Shown in pieces: positions 1 through 12,599 of a stretch of DNA of 64,000 nt. The stretch spans positions 13,147,501 to 13,211,500 of the forward strand of contig NC_135362.1 of NCBI RefSeq assembly GCF_051622035.1. The letters are read 5' to 3'. The translations under genes were made by a program, and so were the position numbers. Source of the stretch: Arctopsyche grandis (taxonomy: Eukaryota; Arthropoda; Insecta; Trichoptera; Hydropsychidae). The first letter of the stretch is position 1, and the number at the start of each line of letters is the position of its first letter. Under the pieces are notes generated by a model, which had not been told where the DNA came from, did not search any database, and saw only the letters and a program-made list of their open reading frames with translations.

Positions 1-1680
1 ATTATGGGAAACCATAACCTTCAATCAAATCAAGTTTATTCGTACAAAACAGATTTACTATCTTAAATCTGACATATTTGAGTATCTAGCTACTTTAGAA
101 GAGTATATTCAATATCACCAGAATATTTTAGTATCTTGAATTTGGTATTTATTTCGGCGTACGTCCAGCGTGGATAACACGGCGTATTCTTGCACGCCGT
201 ACGCTAATTAACACTGTCAACAGAGGGTCCTTACGCCAACTTCATACTCAAAGGGTGCACAAAATATAAGCCACACATCCAAACATACACACACACACAC
301 ACACACACATCCCCCATGACAGTATTTCGTGCTCATAAAAATCCAATAAAAATTAAAATTAATCGTTTGATCCGCTCCGCATTCGATAGTAGACTATCTT
401 GATGCGTGTTACTACGGAGTAATTACACGCCGAAGAAACGTGTTTCGGGCGAGTGTGTACGAGTTGAAATTTTCCATAATGATGGTTCTGTTGGGAAAGC
501 TCCGGTGACGGGAAAATGGGAAAATTTCTAATTAACGATATTAAGTTGCCTTGAACAAAGTTGGTGCCGCCTCACCGCGCGCGCGCCACTGGAACAAGTA
601 TTTTAATTAGAGGAGACCGGTGCCGGCAACGCGCAGCCTTTTGTTTTTCTTTGCGACTCTCTATATCTAATTAGAGTATTTACTTTGTAGAACTTTATCT
701 AAATTTAGATTAAAGCGAGAGCTCCGCCGTAATAAGTCAAAAAGTGTGGCGTCAACGCTTCGAAGGATCATCGAATCCTTACTCTTTATTTTTTTTCGAC
801 AAGGGACGCTAGTTCCCAATTAGGACGGGCCCTTTGAAGACAAAGGGATTTCGGAATTCCGTTGTGTGCAATATTCTGTTGACAATGTGTTTCGTGGAAA
901 TCTCTAGATTTAAGTGCACTCCTCAATGTGAACACTTCCTTCCTCTCACCCTCAGTCATTCGAAATCTAAAGTTTAAAATGGAACAAAACGAACCAAAAT
1001 GGACTTTTATTGTAGAGAGATTGACTTATTTTTCTTGTGTTAGAATAAAAAAAATGTGAATATAGAAATCATATAGTAATAGAAATCATGTTGCTAATCT
1101 TGTTTACACATGGTTTTGGAGAGATTTATACTCAGCACTAGTGTTCGTCTTTTTGTATACTTTCTGCCAAGATTTATGTACTTTCTACATATGTATCAAC
1201 AATGAGAACAACAATAAATTTGTTCAACGTGCTTGGAAAATTCATATAAATAGCATGAGTATCGAACAAACATATTAAACAAACAAGATGGTTCACCTTT
1301 TTCTACACAAATGCAACATAAAATATAATATAAGATCTAGTTGTCAGAAGAGATAGGCTGTAGAGTAAATTGAGACTCGTTGAGCGGTTTAAAACATTGT
1401 TCGTTAAGCGTCATATGTACAAGATGACAACTCAACCATTATTCAACTCATGCATGCCAACCTAATCATTCATACATGCATTATTCTAGGCCAGATAACT
1501 AAATCCCACAATAATATGTATGTAGAAAATAAATAAATAATATGTATGTATGTAGAAAATTTCATATAAAATAAGATCTTGTCTAAAGATACTGTAACGA
1601 ATGGCTGTATCAATACCAGGTATAATATAAAGATTTTAAATCTGATATTGATACACATCTACTTATTCATCATTTACAGC
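1..1680. other. Intergenic AT-rich stretch without a recognised gene
   Basis: No open frame here resembles a known protein and I found no splice-joinable coding exons. A (CA)n run lies at about 285-309. The rest is A/T-rich, with scattered TACATATGTA-type palindromes that occur throughout the window. Confidence 0.5.
285..309. repeat. (CA)n microsatellite
   Basis: About twelve uninterrupted CA dinucleotides. Similar runs occur at 2479-2502 and, as GT, at 5488-5517. Confidence 0.9.
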
Positions 1681-1900
1681 CATTCGCCATCAACTGTTGC
1701 ATGAAGGCTTCTCCAACACACTTCGTCTCTGTTTTGGGCAACTCTCATCCATCTCATCCCACACATTTTTACTAACCTCTTCTTACTTTTTCTATTTTCA
1801 TCCAACAATCTCGCCTGCGGCCTTCCTTACAACCTTTTACATTCTCACTGGTAACATTCGAGCACTTACTTCGTTCATCTAGCTACTTGACCCGCCCAAT
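1680..1900 (-). mobile_element. Non-LTR retrotransposon 3' tail (RTE-like), decayed
   Basis: On the minus strand this reads as the degraded C-terminal tail of an endonuclease/reverse-transcriptase polyprotein, with remnants of a GGRP-type region followed by the closing codons. The same stretch recurs at 47545-47730 (minus) and 54645-54860 (plus), where the reading RMDE...VLEWYPREFKRVK is clearer. Stops and frameshifts are present, so it is inactive. The family assignment (RTE-like) is from memory of such tails. Confidence 0.55.
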
Positions 1901-2478
1901 TATATTTCAATCTTATTACTCTCTCCCTTATATCAACAACCCTGTCATGTGTCATAAATTTCAAACTTCTTAAAAAAGTTTAATAGTTTTTTTTTTACTT
2001 TTCCTTCCAACTTTCAACCACCCGATCTATATCTGTACATACACACATAGCTCCTTCATAAAAATAAAAATAAATGTAAAATCACTGAAAAAAAAGTATT
2101 TCTTATTTATTGTTATTAAATTATTATAATTATTAATTTATTCTAATATTTCTCTACCAACAATATCTCAGATGATACCATGTGTGTATTCACGATGATA
2201 CTAGAAATTTTCAATATATAATAGTTAGATCTATTGTATCCATCTATTTATACCTATCTCATGTATTCACATGAATACTTAATTTAATCGAAGTGAAGGC
2301 AGAATAAAAATACGCGAATAGGAAGAAAGGCATTTAATCTCCTTTCTTATCAAGTCTTGTGAGTGGCGGTAGCCAGTACCCATCTAATAAAAGTTTATAA
2401 GTAGTCCCAATGTGACATTCGAAACCCAATGTCCGTCAACGGACATTTCTCTCTTTTTCTATTTACGTGCGAGCGTAC

Positions 2479-2502
2479 ACACACACACACACACACACAC
2501 AC
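2479..2502. repeat. (CA)n microsatellite
   Basis: Pure CA dinucleotide run of about 24 bases. It is followed by a GC-rich stretch (about 2510-2900) that holds overlapping open frames but no recognisable protein. Confidence 0.9.
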
Positions 2503-3235
2503 TTACACATCCTAGCTAGGAGGTACTCCTGGGGGGAGTCCAGTCCAGAAAGGATATATTCCAATAAACGGTGGTCAGAATCAGGGTGAGGGAGGTGTGT
2601 GGGGTAGCCGGGGTTGAAGTCAGGGGTAGGGGCAGACAAGTGCCGCATTATTGGATATTTGACCGTGGAGAAATCTAATAGCCGTGCGGGCCCGTACCTG
2701 CTGGTCCGGCCCCGGCCCACTGCCCAGCTCGCCGTTATTAAAGTTTTTCTCCATATTAAACATTCCGGCAACCAAAAAATACAAACTTATATGTAAGTTA
2801 TAAAAGAGGACGCCGGCCGGTTGGGGAGACTCGTGTGGGAGTTGGGGGGAGGGTCGTCGCGAAACCTTGTGGCCATTTATTGCCAAAGGGGTACAAAGTT
2901 ACCCTACCCCCGCACTATGCGAATAAAATGTGCCCGCCGGTCATAATGCAAATATTTGTCAACTTTTCTCCTATCTCATATTGCATTTCGATGGAATTTA
3001 ATTTTTTTTTTTTTGAGACCCCCCCCTCCTTTTCGTTCAGTTCCTTGTTTGCCGTCCTCATACATTGTATATTGAATTTCAGTCAGAACGTTTTTTTTTG
3101 TTTTATATAAAATACTTTATAGACAATATAATATACTGAAACAATACAATTTTATATTATAGCCATATTAAATATAAAAAATCCCAAATTCGTTCATTGA
3201 AAGAAGATAAATAAAATATAAATAATAATACTGGG

Positions 3236-3480
3236 GGGTCACGGGCTCTAGCCCTGGCTCAGCGATGCTGCAGGCGAAACCTTGGATACACATACATAAC
3301 TATATAATATGTTACTCCGGGTCGATCGTTTCCTAACAGAGTTTGCCAATTTATCTGATGTCATTGTTGAAACGGTTTTTTACCAAATTGGCCACCTACC
3401 CTATATTTGTCACCTCTATAATACATACATATGTACAGCTTTAGTCATATGTATCGCCTTGTGGAACGCCTGTAACAGCA
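3236..3480 (+). mobile_element. SINE copy, head truncated
   Basis: A box-B-like sequence near 3238-3262 is followed by the family tail at about 3320-3390 (TCGATCGTTTCCTA, then CTGATgTCATTGTTGAAACGG). The same tail is found at 8340-8400, 34955-35030 and, inverted, at 59345-59405 and 61020-61075. This copy lacks most of the tRNA-like head. Family membership is read directly from the shared tail. Confidence 0.6.
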
Positions 3481-4244
3481 CCATGGTAAAATATATTTTA
3501 CAAAAAAAAGGATAAATTCAGTCACTATTTCAATTTCAATATACTTGTTTCTTATACATTTTAAATCTGCCCAGTAAAATTAGTAAAATACGCCTTACCA
3601 GTAAACTTTAAATTAAAAAATCATAATATAACTCTTAGAATCGGCAAGTTATAATTTAATTAATTGATTGAAAGACCAGCGGAATGACAGAGCTAAAACG
3701 AGTTTATGGTCTTAAATGCCGAAATTTAAAAAAATATATATATGTAAATATAAATAGATCTATGAATGGCTGTGGAAAATATATCATGGCTATATTATTT
3801 TGCTATTCATATACATACATATGTATGTACGTTTAAAATTGCAAATAAGAACTTGATTAATTATCTATTTGTCTTTTTATTTAATTTTTTCACACGATCA
3901 AAAAATGTATGTTATAAATTTCATGGATGAGATTCCAGTGCTAATGTCGCAAAATAAAACGTAATGTGTAAAGAAAGCACTTGGGAAAATAATTCAAACG
4001 TTTGTATGTATTTTATCTCGATATAACAGTGAATCTGTATTACAGTGTATTTACATACATATATTAATCCCAAAAACAGAAATAATAAATTATAAATATA
4101 TTTAATACTTGTGAGCAGTATATGTAATTGTAAATAGTAAATTCTAATTTTTTTAAATTTATAATTTCCCAAGATGCCATTACGGGTTGACCCTGAGCGA
4201 CATCTATGGTATTAAACTTGTAAATTAAATTAAACTAAAACTTG

Positions 4245-5125
4245 TAAATTTCGCTGGCTCAGGAGTTCCCCAAGGCTCTAACCTCGGACCCTTGTTATTC
4301 AATGTATTTGTCAATGATATTGGTAATAAGGTGGTCACTTTTCTCACTATACGCTGTTGATCTAAAGCTCTATTTGAGTCTCGATTCTGAACGCTCTTGT
4401 GAGCTTTTACAAGAGGATCTTAATGCTTTTCATGATTGGTCGTTTACCAACCGTTTGCCTCTTTATTTAACTGGATCGATTCTACTATTGATCTTTGGGT
4501 AGCATTTCAGAGTGACCTAAATTTATCTGATCATATTGACTCTGTGTGTTGCTCTGCCTCACGAATGCTTGGGTTTGTCTTTCGTAATTCTCGACAATTC
4601 CATAATCCCACTGTTTTGAGGCTGCTGTACAATGCTCTAGTTAGGAGTATCTTGGAATACGCCTCTATGATCTGGAACCCTTCCACTAAATCTCTATCTA
4701 TCAAACTTGAACTTATCCAAAGACGCTTTCTTCGACTGCTTTATAAGGAGCAATATGAGATTTACCCATATTTATTTAATTCACAATTCGTCATGGGTAC
4801 GTCGGCTACACTTTTCTTGAACACAGGAGGAGTGTTTCCCTCATCAAGTTCTTATTTTCCATATTTAGAGGCTTTATCTCCTGTCCGTCTATCCTGGCTG
4901 AGTTGGGCTTTCATGCTCCGGAGAGTGATATGGACCCGCCAGCGTCCCCTTTTTCACACTCCTCTGGCTAGAACTGTGGCTTATAGTTATTCTCCCATTC
5001 CTCGTGGCCTCCGTTTCTTAAATTCACTGGATGGTGCCATTGACATTTGTCACATCTCTCGTCATTTTCTGCACCACTTCCTAAGATACGGAAGTCGCAA
5101 CCAATTAGAACGGTTGAGTTAGTTT
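4245..5125 (+). pseudogene. Decayed non-LTR reverse transcriptase, C-terminal half
   Basis: The fragment starts at the RT motif GVPQGSNLGPLLFNVFVNDI (about 4262-4321). It continues through the catalytic box, which here reads YAVDLKLY (about 4351-4374) instead of YADD, so the first catalytic aspartate has become valine. Frameshifts separate the motif blocks. The longest frame (4436-5122) carries the thumb region LVRSILEYASMIWNP and the helix LELIQRRFLRLLYKEQYE, typical of Jockey/CR1-type LINEs with no RNase H. No endonuclease domain is visible upstream. It is therefore a dead 5'-truncated insertion. The superfamily call is from motif style only. Confidence 0.8.
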
Positions 5126-5301
5126 GATTAGTTAAGAATTTTTATGTCATGTTTATTTATTTTTCTTTTCTTTATTTATGTATTTTTACTTGTATTTGAT
5201 GTACTTTTTTCCTTTTGTCCTTTCTTAATCTTTTTAGCACACTCGTCGCTTTGGAGCAATCTGTTAGACGAGTGTGCTTGATTAATTTATGTATAATAAA
5301 T

Positions 5302-5444
5302 AGAGGTCGGAATCTGAAGGGGCCGGAAACGTGCCGCCTATTATTCAATTGTTGTAAATGCTTTGTAAAAAAGGTTCGGAAAACCTTTAACAATTCACTT
5401 ACAATCTTTGAACAATAAACAGCCCCTTCAGATTCCGGGCTCTA
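5302..5444. mobile_element. Short snapback MITE (family A), copy 1
   Basis: About 143 bp starting AGAGGTCGG and ending CCGGGCTCTA. The interior is self-complementary around AAGGTTCGGNAAACCTT, with flanking arms TTGTAAATGC / GCATTTACAA. The family recurs at 45822-45921, 50572-50703 and 57385-57516. The flanks ATAATAAAT / ATAATAAAA look like a 9-bp target duplication with one mismatch. Confidence 0.75.
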
Positions 5445-5482
5445 ATAATAAAATAAAATCTATATACATACATATATAAAAA

Positions 5483-5486
5483 TGAA

Positions 5487-5517
<31 letters not shown>

Positions 5518-5835
5518 CTCGAATAGGCTCCTAAACCACCGAACCGATTACGATGGAACTTTCAGGATTTGTTGTATGCATGTCCGGGAAGATTACTGTG
5601 AAAAAAAATCGCCCAAAAACGGGAATGAGTCTCATTGCAACGCGTCGCGATCATCGCGTCATCGCGTCACTATCATCGATCACGATCAACGCGTCGCGAC
5701 CAACGTGTTCACTGCCTGCATTTTACCGACAAATGGGAACGGGAACGAGAACGGGAATGGAAAAGAGAACGGGAACGGGAACGGGAATTGCATCCGTTAT
5801 TGTGGCATTACAACGGATGACGGGTTCAGCTAGTA
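5483..5835 (+). mobile_element. Helitron/SINE-like repeat with GT run and GGGAAC minisatellite
   Basis: Begins with ATGTCTGTGTGTG..., then CCACCGAACCGATTACGATG, and ends in ...CGGGTTCAGCTAGTA. A six-base GGGAAC tandem repeat lies at about 5742-5793. An inverted relative begins at 26048 with CTAGCTGAACCCGGC. Such CTAG...AGCTG-ended repeats are common in arthropod genomes. I cannot decide whether the family is rolling-circle. The overlapping open frames here are low-complexity readings of the repeat. Confidence 0.55.
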
Positions 5836-5989
5836 AATACATATATAAATTTATAGATTATAAATTTGAAATCATATTCAAATTCTTATTTTACCTCGTT
5901 TTCTCAATACTGAGCGTAGTGGTCATTTGTATCATCTGAAATCCAGCAAACGATCCTCGCAATCCCGCGCCAAGTTGATAGCAACATTT

Positions 5990-6330
5990 AAGAACAACCT
6001 CGTCTGTTATTTAATTTGGTCTGACCATCCTATGGGAGACCTTCCTATCGCTCACCTTCCTTCGAATGTTCCGGTGACTACCAGCTGCTCTAGACTCTCC
6101 ACATTCTTCCTGCCAATATGGCCAAAGTAGGAAATAATCTTTTTCCGACATGCTGTGGAGAGTCACCCTGAAACTTACAACTCTTGATGATGGAGATGTT
6201 CGTGCGTTTTGCAGTACATGGAATACGCAGCATCCAACTCCAACACTACACTTCGAAGGCATCTAACATGTCCCTTTCTCACTCTGTAAGGATCCGTGTC
6301 TCGACTCCATACAACACAATGAAGATCACA
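5990..6330 (-). mobile_element. Non-LTR retrotransposon C-terminal fragment (RTE-like)
   Basis: Reading the minus strand gives LYGVETRILTE, then LDAFEV*CW.WMLRIPWTAKRTNISII, then GRMWRV. These are the recognisable remains of the region just after the reverse transcriptase in RTE-like elements (classically LLYGSETWTL...W..RMLRIPWT...). Several stops and frame changes show decay. A better-preserved copy of a related element is at 40951-41313. Confidence 0.65.
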
Positions 6331-7394
6331 AAAGATCATTCAGAACAAATTTACAATGTAAATGAATTTGCAGATAATTAAAAAAACATGTTAGCTATAG
6401 CATTACAATTTATTATATTATATTTTGTATATAAAAAAATTTTTGGCACGTTAAAAAAATACAACAATTGTACAAAACTTACAAAATATTAACAAAAACA
6501 GCTACACAAGCATCCTCACAGTAAAAGAGATTCAATTACATTATCGCCTACGATTAATAAAATAAATTGCTTTAAGTAGGAATTGTGAAGTACACATGAA
6601 GTTCGTTCATAATCGTCACAACTAAACTCCGTTTAAAATTGTAAAAAAATTTCACTACGATAGTCAATTCTTTAAATAGTGAGATTATTCAAATCACATT
6701 AACATAAAATGATATGTTGCATTGGAGTTTGAGAATTTTGAAATGGTAAAACTTCAACATTGATGAACTAGCAATAAGCCGAGTTGAAAATCAAAATGAC
6801 GATTGCACTATTCAATATCACACTTAAACAAATGTATACTACGTATATATTATATTATATAAAAATCTAAGTAAACATAAATGCAATTCATTTGGAATGA
6901 ATAGAGACATTTGATCATGATTAAAGTACACAAAGCGCTACACTAAACAGACAAGTGAGATTCTTTTACGAGATTATTAAGTGAGTACGTAATTTGGTAT
7001 ATTATATTGTATGTGGATATATACGTATATTACTAATTTAACAGTCATTCGAATGAAAAGTGTAAAAACATATCAAAATCTATAAATAAATACAATCATA
7101 AGAAAATTTGTCGAAAATTGTAAGAAAATAAAAATTTATATTCTAATCTACATATTTATATATATATGTATGTAAGTTGTACGTTAACAAAATTAATTTG
7201 TAAATGAGTATGGTAGGTGTTAAATTTATACATAAATAAACTAAGTTAACACCTACACGATTAAGCTCAATAAAATTACAATTTGTTACATTACGCCTAA
7301 ATGAAAATACGATATCGATGAAAACAATCATCCAAGGCACCGCCAATTTCGAGTACAAAAAACGTCATTTACCGCCGTTGGTAAATGTCCAAAA

Positions 7395-9639
7395 TTAAAA
7401 CTCGTCGTGCCGAGCCAAAGCTTCGCCGAAGTCGGTCGCCTGCGAACCTACAAACAGATCATATTTTCCTAAAATTTCAGTTTTGGTCAGCTTTTCATCG
7501 GCGTCTTTGTCAGCCTCGAATATCAAATGTCTAGCTTCAGCTTCAGCGTGATCGAAATCCGGAGGGATGATCCAGCTCTTGACCTCGTCCAAATCCATAA
7601 TACCGTCTTTGTTAGTATCACTAAATAAATAACACACCATATTTACAAAAATACTCAAATAAAATTATGAAAATGGATTTTATAATTATGTACGTATATA
7701 AAAGTACCGATATTGAGTGAATTGTTCTCGTTCATTCTGCACCCATTCAGGTTCTTCGCTGCCATCGTCAGGTCTGTACATATCACCTATGTACTCTTCT
7801 AAAGAAATTTTTCCATCCTTGAAACAAAAACAATTGATTAAAAACATCAAATACAATTAAATTATTGTTAAAATGAAACATTACATACTTTATCTTTATC
7901 GATATCTTCCATGGTTTCAACTACGATGACGTCTTTCATTGCTGGATGGTCTTCTGGGTGTAGAAAAGCTCTAAATTCAGTCCTATTCAAGGCATCATCA
8001 CGGTCAATATCTGAAAAAAAAAATTGAATTTACTACTTTGTATGACAGTGACTCACCAGTGAGTCGCACATTGACTCGCTTATACACCAATATCTCCCGG
8101 GCGAGTCGCGTCAATTTATTTTCCAAAACGTGCAATATTTAACGTTCAAAGAGGCTTTTAAAAGTACCATCTATGGACAAACTTGGTTACAAAAATAAAA
8201 AATCGATGATATGAGTTTTTCAAGATTCTTTCAACAATAATACACCAGATAAATAGCTCAGTGGTTAGCGTATTATATTATCAACTGTGGGGTCATGGGT
8301 TCAATTCCTGGCCCGGTTTCGCAAATCAGATCTTGACTCCCAAGTCGATCGTTTCTTATCAGAGTTTACCAATATATCTGATTTCATTGTTGAAATTATT
8401 ATTTATAAAAATTAGCGTCCATGAACGATCAAATATTCCACGAGTGGCAGTTAACTGGTTAATAGACAATATATAGTCACAGCGTAGCTCACTGGTAGAG
8501 CCAATATATACCATTTGAAAGGTCGTGGGTTCAAGTCCTAGTAGGAATCGAGTAATAATGCCATTCATATACGCTGCTGGCGAGATCTGGGTGGTTATTA
8601 AAGCCCAAATCAACCATCTCGTGCTAGAGTTACCGATTAGGTAGCTTATTTGTTGCTATGGATCCAATAAATCGGCATCCCCTTCCCTCTTCAGTATCCC
8701 GGAAATTCGAGTTTTTAGCATCTCGAAATTGTTGATTATTATAAATAGTATGCTAATTAAATTCTCTGTAAAATGTGTTCTTGCAAATTCGCTGTATGTA
8801 TATCGAATTTTTTTATTGTTAATTATACCAATTTGTCCATAGATGACTATATTGTATTGTAATGTTTAAAATTTGTTAGTACAAAAGAAGTAGTAAAAAA
8901 AATCTGACTACATAGGTGGCATAATATAGGCTATAAAATAAAATAAAATATTAAATAATAAATAAAAATGATTACCTGCATGATTCCATCGCCTACGATC
9001 ACGACGGAACATCGCCTTATAGGAAAAGCCTTCTCCATCTCCTTCAGACTCTTTGTCGTCCATCTCATCAATAAATCCATACATTTGCTTCTGATAACTC
9101 TACAAATGTTAAGGAAAATATTGAATAAAATTTAAATTAATTAAAAAATCACATTTAAGATAAAAATATACATATTCTTACATCCCAAGATAAAACATCC
9201 ATATTTTCTGGATTATTTTGATTCCAATTCCTCTCTACGTCGTCTTCGATATACCGATTTTGAGTGTAACGAATCCAGTCTTTTAACTCTTCCATACTTA
9301 CAAAACCATTACTATCTTTGTCAATCTTATCAACTATTATTCTATAAGTGTTTAAACTCAAATTACAAAATAATAAATTGATAAATACGTCATTCTAATG
9401 TACATATGTATTTCAACTAACCCGAGTCTTCTCCTGCTCTCTTCTGGCGGCAACTGATCAAATGTTTTTGCCTGATCTTCACCTAAGAACGCCTCGTGAT
9501 CATATTGTGGATTGTGATGCTGATTTTGAAAATGTTCAACATCGGATAAATCATGATTTAACGGCCTTTTATCGTCAGGTTTAGGGACGGCCACGACCAC
9601 CACACAAAATACTACACAAGCGAAGATTAAAAACTTCAT
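7395..9639 (-). CDS. scf: Calumenin/reticulocalbin-type EF-hand protein of the ER lumen (scf-like)
   Basis: CREC-family Ca2+-binding chaperone-like protein of the secretory pathway. Six coding exons join in frame: 9639-9422, 9356-9182, 9099-8976, 8010-7889, 7817-7708 and 7620-7395, totalling 975 nt (324 aa), the usual calumenin length. An N-terminal signal peptide ([18 protein letters not shown]) precedes six EF-hand-like loops: [16 protein letters not shown], a degenerate [63 protein letters not shown] and [15 protein letters not shown]. The C-terminus is HDEF, an ER-retention signal typical of this family. The start is the only ATG ahead of the signal peptide, with a likely 5'-UTR acceptor (TTTCAG) about 14 bases upstream. 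Two SINE-derived tRNA-like units sit in the 965-bp third intron. The family call is firm; calumenin versus reticulocalbin is less so. Confidence 0.93.
8244..8402 (+). mobile_element. tRNA-derived SINE copy
   Basis: The head has a box A (ATAGCTCAGTGGTTAGCG, about 8252-8269) and a box B (GGTCATGGGTTCAATTCC, about 8292-8309), as in a Pol III promoter. The family tail TCGATCGTTTCTTATCAGAG...TTTCATTGTTGAAA follows. It is not a functional tRNA because no cloverleaf pairs around an anticodon. It lies in an intron of the scf-like gene. Confidence 0.75.
8474..8560 (+). mobile_element. Second tRNA-like SINE head
   Basis: Box A-like GCGTAGCTCACTGGTAGAGC and box B-like GGTCGTGGGTTCAAGTCC lie about 35 bp apart. 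It is immediately downstream of another SINE copy but differs in sequence, so it may be a second family. Terminal stems of a true tRNA are not evident. Confidence 0.5.
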
Positions 9640-10429
9640 TTTTATACAGCAGCCTGAAACGTCAAAAGTGAGAATTTATGTACAGCGCGTTATAATTTCG
9701 TCGACATTATCACATATAATAAAATTAAACATATAAATACGTATGTACATAGTTAATGTTTATATTATGCGGTTAATGAACACACATTATCTTATCAACA
9801 ACTTCCTTATTAAAGTTGACATTCTGTTTTATGAGCAATATTCAAGAATGTTCTCATTTTGTGGGTTTAATATGTTTCTAGATGAATTTTGAAGATTTTA
9901 GATGATTATTCAAAGATATGTTATTTAGAATTTTAGAGTTTGTTCCTTACTCATATTACCATACAAAATATTATAATTCATTTCGTTTACTATAAAATTA
10001 TTAACTGACTTTTACGTTGAAATAAAATGTGAAAATGATTTCAACAAGACATTGAAATATTATTCTCCAAAAAATTAATCTATTGTCAACCTAATCTCAT
10101 CAGCTCTAAGAATATCTAAGCCTTTTCGAATTGTCAAAAATTTAATTCTTAATACTTTCAAACTGGATGTAGCCACGACACGGCTTAATTGTTGGCTACA
10201 TCAATAAAAATAATACTTGACAATAAATAAAATCTTTTGAAAAATCATTAAAAACTCATCATTAGACACATGAGATGCTAAAAATGGAAGTATTTGTTAA
10301 GCATACAAAGGTCGTTACAGACTTGTTAGAAAAATTTAATAGGTTCTTGATTAAACTTTATATCTAATGGTACATCATTTATAAATCGTTTAAACAAACT
10401 TTAATCATCGAAATGAGACACCAACCTGT

Positions 10430-10580
10430 ACGAGATGGAAGACGAGACCAAAGTAAGATCCTAGTTACTGAACTAGCAGTGATTTGCTAACAACGATAGA
10501 AAGAGATGACGTGTCTCTTCTGGATAGGCGCCGCTCCAACAGGAACTTCCACATCAGCCAAGTCTGACAGCTAACATAAC
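10430..10580 (-). promoter_or_regulatory. Possible untranslated first exon/promoter of the scf-like gene
   Basis: On the minus strand a donor-like CGTACAG|GTTGGTG occurs near 10430, upstream of the scf-like coding start and its acceptor. The nearby element TGACGTGT (10507-10514) resembles the ACGT-core unfolded-protein-response motif, which would suit an ER resident protein. This is inference only, and no TATA box is evident. Confidence 0.25.
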
Positions 10581-10633
10581 AGCCCAAAACTCAAGCATAT
10601 ATTTGAAAAATCAAAACTATTTTTAAACCATTG

Positions 10634-11421
10634 AGGTCTGTTCATACCTAGTCAGCACGTACCGACTTCAGCAGGTATCCGGCCGTACGAAAAGCATTCT
10701 TTGATACATTTTGTATGGGTATATTCATACCAACCGTCACGTTTACGCCACGGCAGGCTTACAGCAGTACCCGACATTTCCTGTTCATACCTTACAGCAA
10801 CATGCGTCAACGTATCGTATCCGTTTTTTTGGCCATCGTGGAAATATACACGCGAATTACGTGCCATGAGTCTGCCGCTTTGCTGTTTTGGACCAATTAT
10901 CGATAGTGACAGTTGACAGCTGTTCAATCTTTCGACATGGTTTTGGCGCAAATATTTAAAAAAAAAAAAAAAATTTTTTATGAAAATATTTAAAAAAATT
11001 TTGTCCAACATCCACAAGCTCCTTATACAGTGTCCAAAACTCACCTTCGGTTTTTCTATTTTTTAACATGGGATGCACATCAAAATGCCTCCGTGCTTTT
11101 TTATTGCCTTCTTGAGCTTCTTCTTCCAACAACAGCGCGATTATACATAATTTTTCGTTCGATAAACGTCTACACATTTTTGCTGACGTCGATTCATATT
11201 GTAAGTACTCGACAATACGACGTAAGCAATATTGCGCCGTATCGTCATGGCCTCTAATGTATAAGTAAGCCGATTTTGCCTTGCACTCGGCCAAATTGCT
11301 GTAAACGTGACGTGACCGCGACGTGTGGGTAGATATGAATAGAAATGTAATAAAATGACATATTTGAAACGGAGTCGTGCAGTGCTGAAGCCGTGCAGTG
11401 CTGTTAAGTATGAACAGACCT
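10634..11421 (-). mobile_element. Harbinger-type element E1, non-autonomous
   Basis: About 788 bp with termini AGGTCTGTTCATAC / GTATGAACAGACCT, flanked by TTG on both sides (possible 3-bp duplication). On the minus strand it encodes the start of a PIF/Harbinger-type nuclease: RRLSNEKLCIIALLLEEEAQ, then DVHPMLKNRKTEGEFWTLYK, then a homopolymer-interrupted FFKYF. The catalytic DDE part is missing, with unrelated sequence joining to the far terminus. It is an internally deleted, immobile or trans-dependent copy, in opposite orientation to the copy at 11703-12599. Confidence 0.75.
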
Positions 11422-11702
11422 TTGTATGTCCAATCAAAGTTTTTAATTTTAATTTTCTTATCTAAAAAATACATATTTATTTTTTAATTAAAATAATATC
11501 TAGTTTTTATGCATCTTTAATATGAAAATCTAACAATCTTTTCCGACTTATATTTACTAAATACATAAAGAGAACTAAATAAAGGTTTGCTAAGTATGCT
11601 AGAACTTTTTTTATTCGTATTTAATTAAACGAATTAATTCAACAAACAAAAATAGTATATTAAATAAAATTATTTAACTAATATCCAAAAATATATGCTT
11701 AC

Positions 11703-12599
11703 AGGTCTGTTCATACTTAACAGCACTGCACGGCTTCAGCACTGCACGACTCCGTTTCAAATATGTAATTTTATTACATTTCTATTAATATCTACCTACA
11801 CGTCGCGGTCACGTCACGTTTACAGCACTTTGGCCGAGTGCAGGCAAGATCGGCTTACTTATACATTACAGGCCATGACGATACGGTGCAATATTGCTTA
11901 CGTCGTATTGTCAAGTACTTATGATACAATATGAATGCATACACGTGCATTCGTAGCTACGCGTCAGAATACAAGTCAGCAAAAATGTTTCGGCGTTTAT
12001 CGAACGAAAAATTATGTATAATCGCGTTGTTGTTGGAAGAAGAAGCTCAAGAAGGCAATAAAAAAGCACGGAGGCGTTTTGATGTGCATCCCATGTTAAA
12101 AAATAGAAAAACCGAATGAGAGTTTTGGACACTGTATAAGGAGCTTGTGGATGATGGACAAATTTTTTTTAAATATTTCCGTATGAACCGATACCAATTT
12201 GAAACAATACTGGATAAAATAAAAACACAAATCACCAAAAAATCTACAAAATTTAAGGAAGCATTATCAAAAAGTCATTGTCAGCGCCAAAACCATGTCG
12301 AAAGATTGAACAGCTGTCAACTGTCACTATCGATAATTGGTCCAAAACAGCAAAGCGGCAGACTCATGGCACGTAATTCGCGTGTATATTTGCACGATGG
12401 CCAAAAAAACGGATACGATACGTTGACGGATGTTGCTGTAAGGTATGAACAGGAAATGTCGGGTACTGCTGTAAGCCTGCCGTGGTGTAAACGTGACGGT
12501 TGGTTTGAATATACCCATACAAAATGTACCAAAGAATACTTTTCGTACGGCCGGATACCTGCTGAAGTCGGTTCGTACCGACTAGGTATGAACAGACCT
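11703..12599 (+). mobile_element. Harbinger-type element E2, non-autonomous
   Basis: About 897 bp with the same AGGTCTGTTCATAC termini as E1, pointing the other way. The transposase-like frame starts at the ATG at 11984 (MFRRLSNEKLCIIALLLEEE) and is stopped by TGA at 12117-12119, where E1 has GGT or similar. Beyond it the frame resumes as FFKYFRMNRYQFETILDKIK, typical of the Harbinger nuclease N-terminal region. E1 and E2 with their 281-bp spacer form a large imperfect inverted repeat. No DDE domain is left. Confidence 0.75.

Noticed and set aside
2463-2886. Overlapping open frames in a GC-rich stretch near a CA repeat
   Set aside because: No splice context, no recognisable protein, and several frames open at once; composition effect.
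8244-8560. Possible tRNA genes
   Set aside because: Box A and box B are present, but no acceptor or anticodon stems can be drawn and one is followed by a repeat tail shared with other copies, so these are SINE heads.
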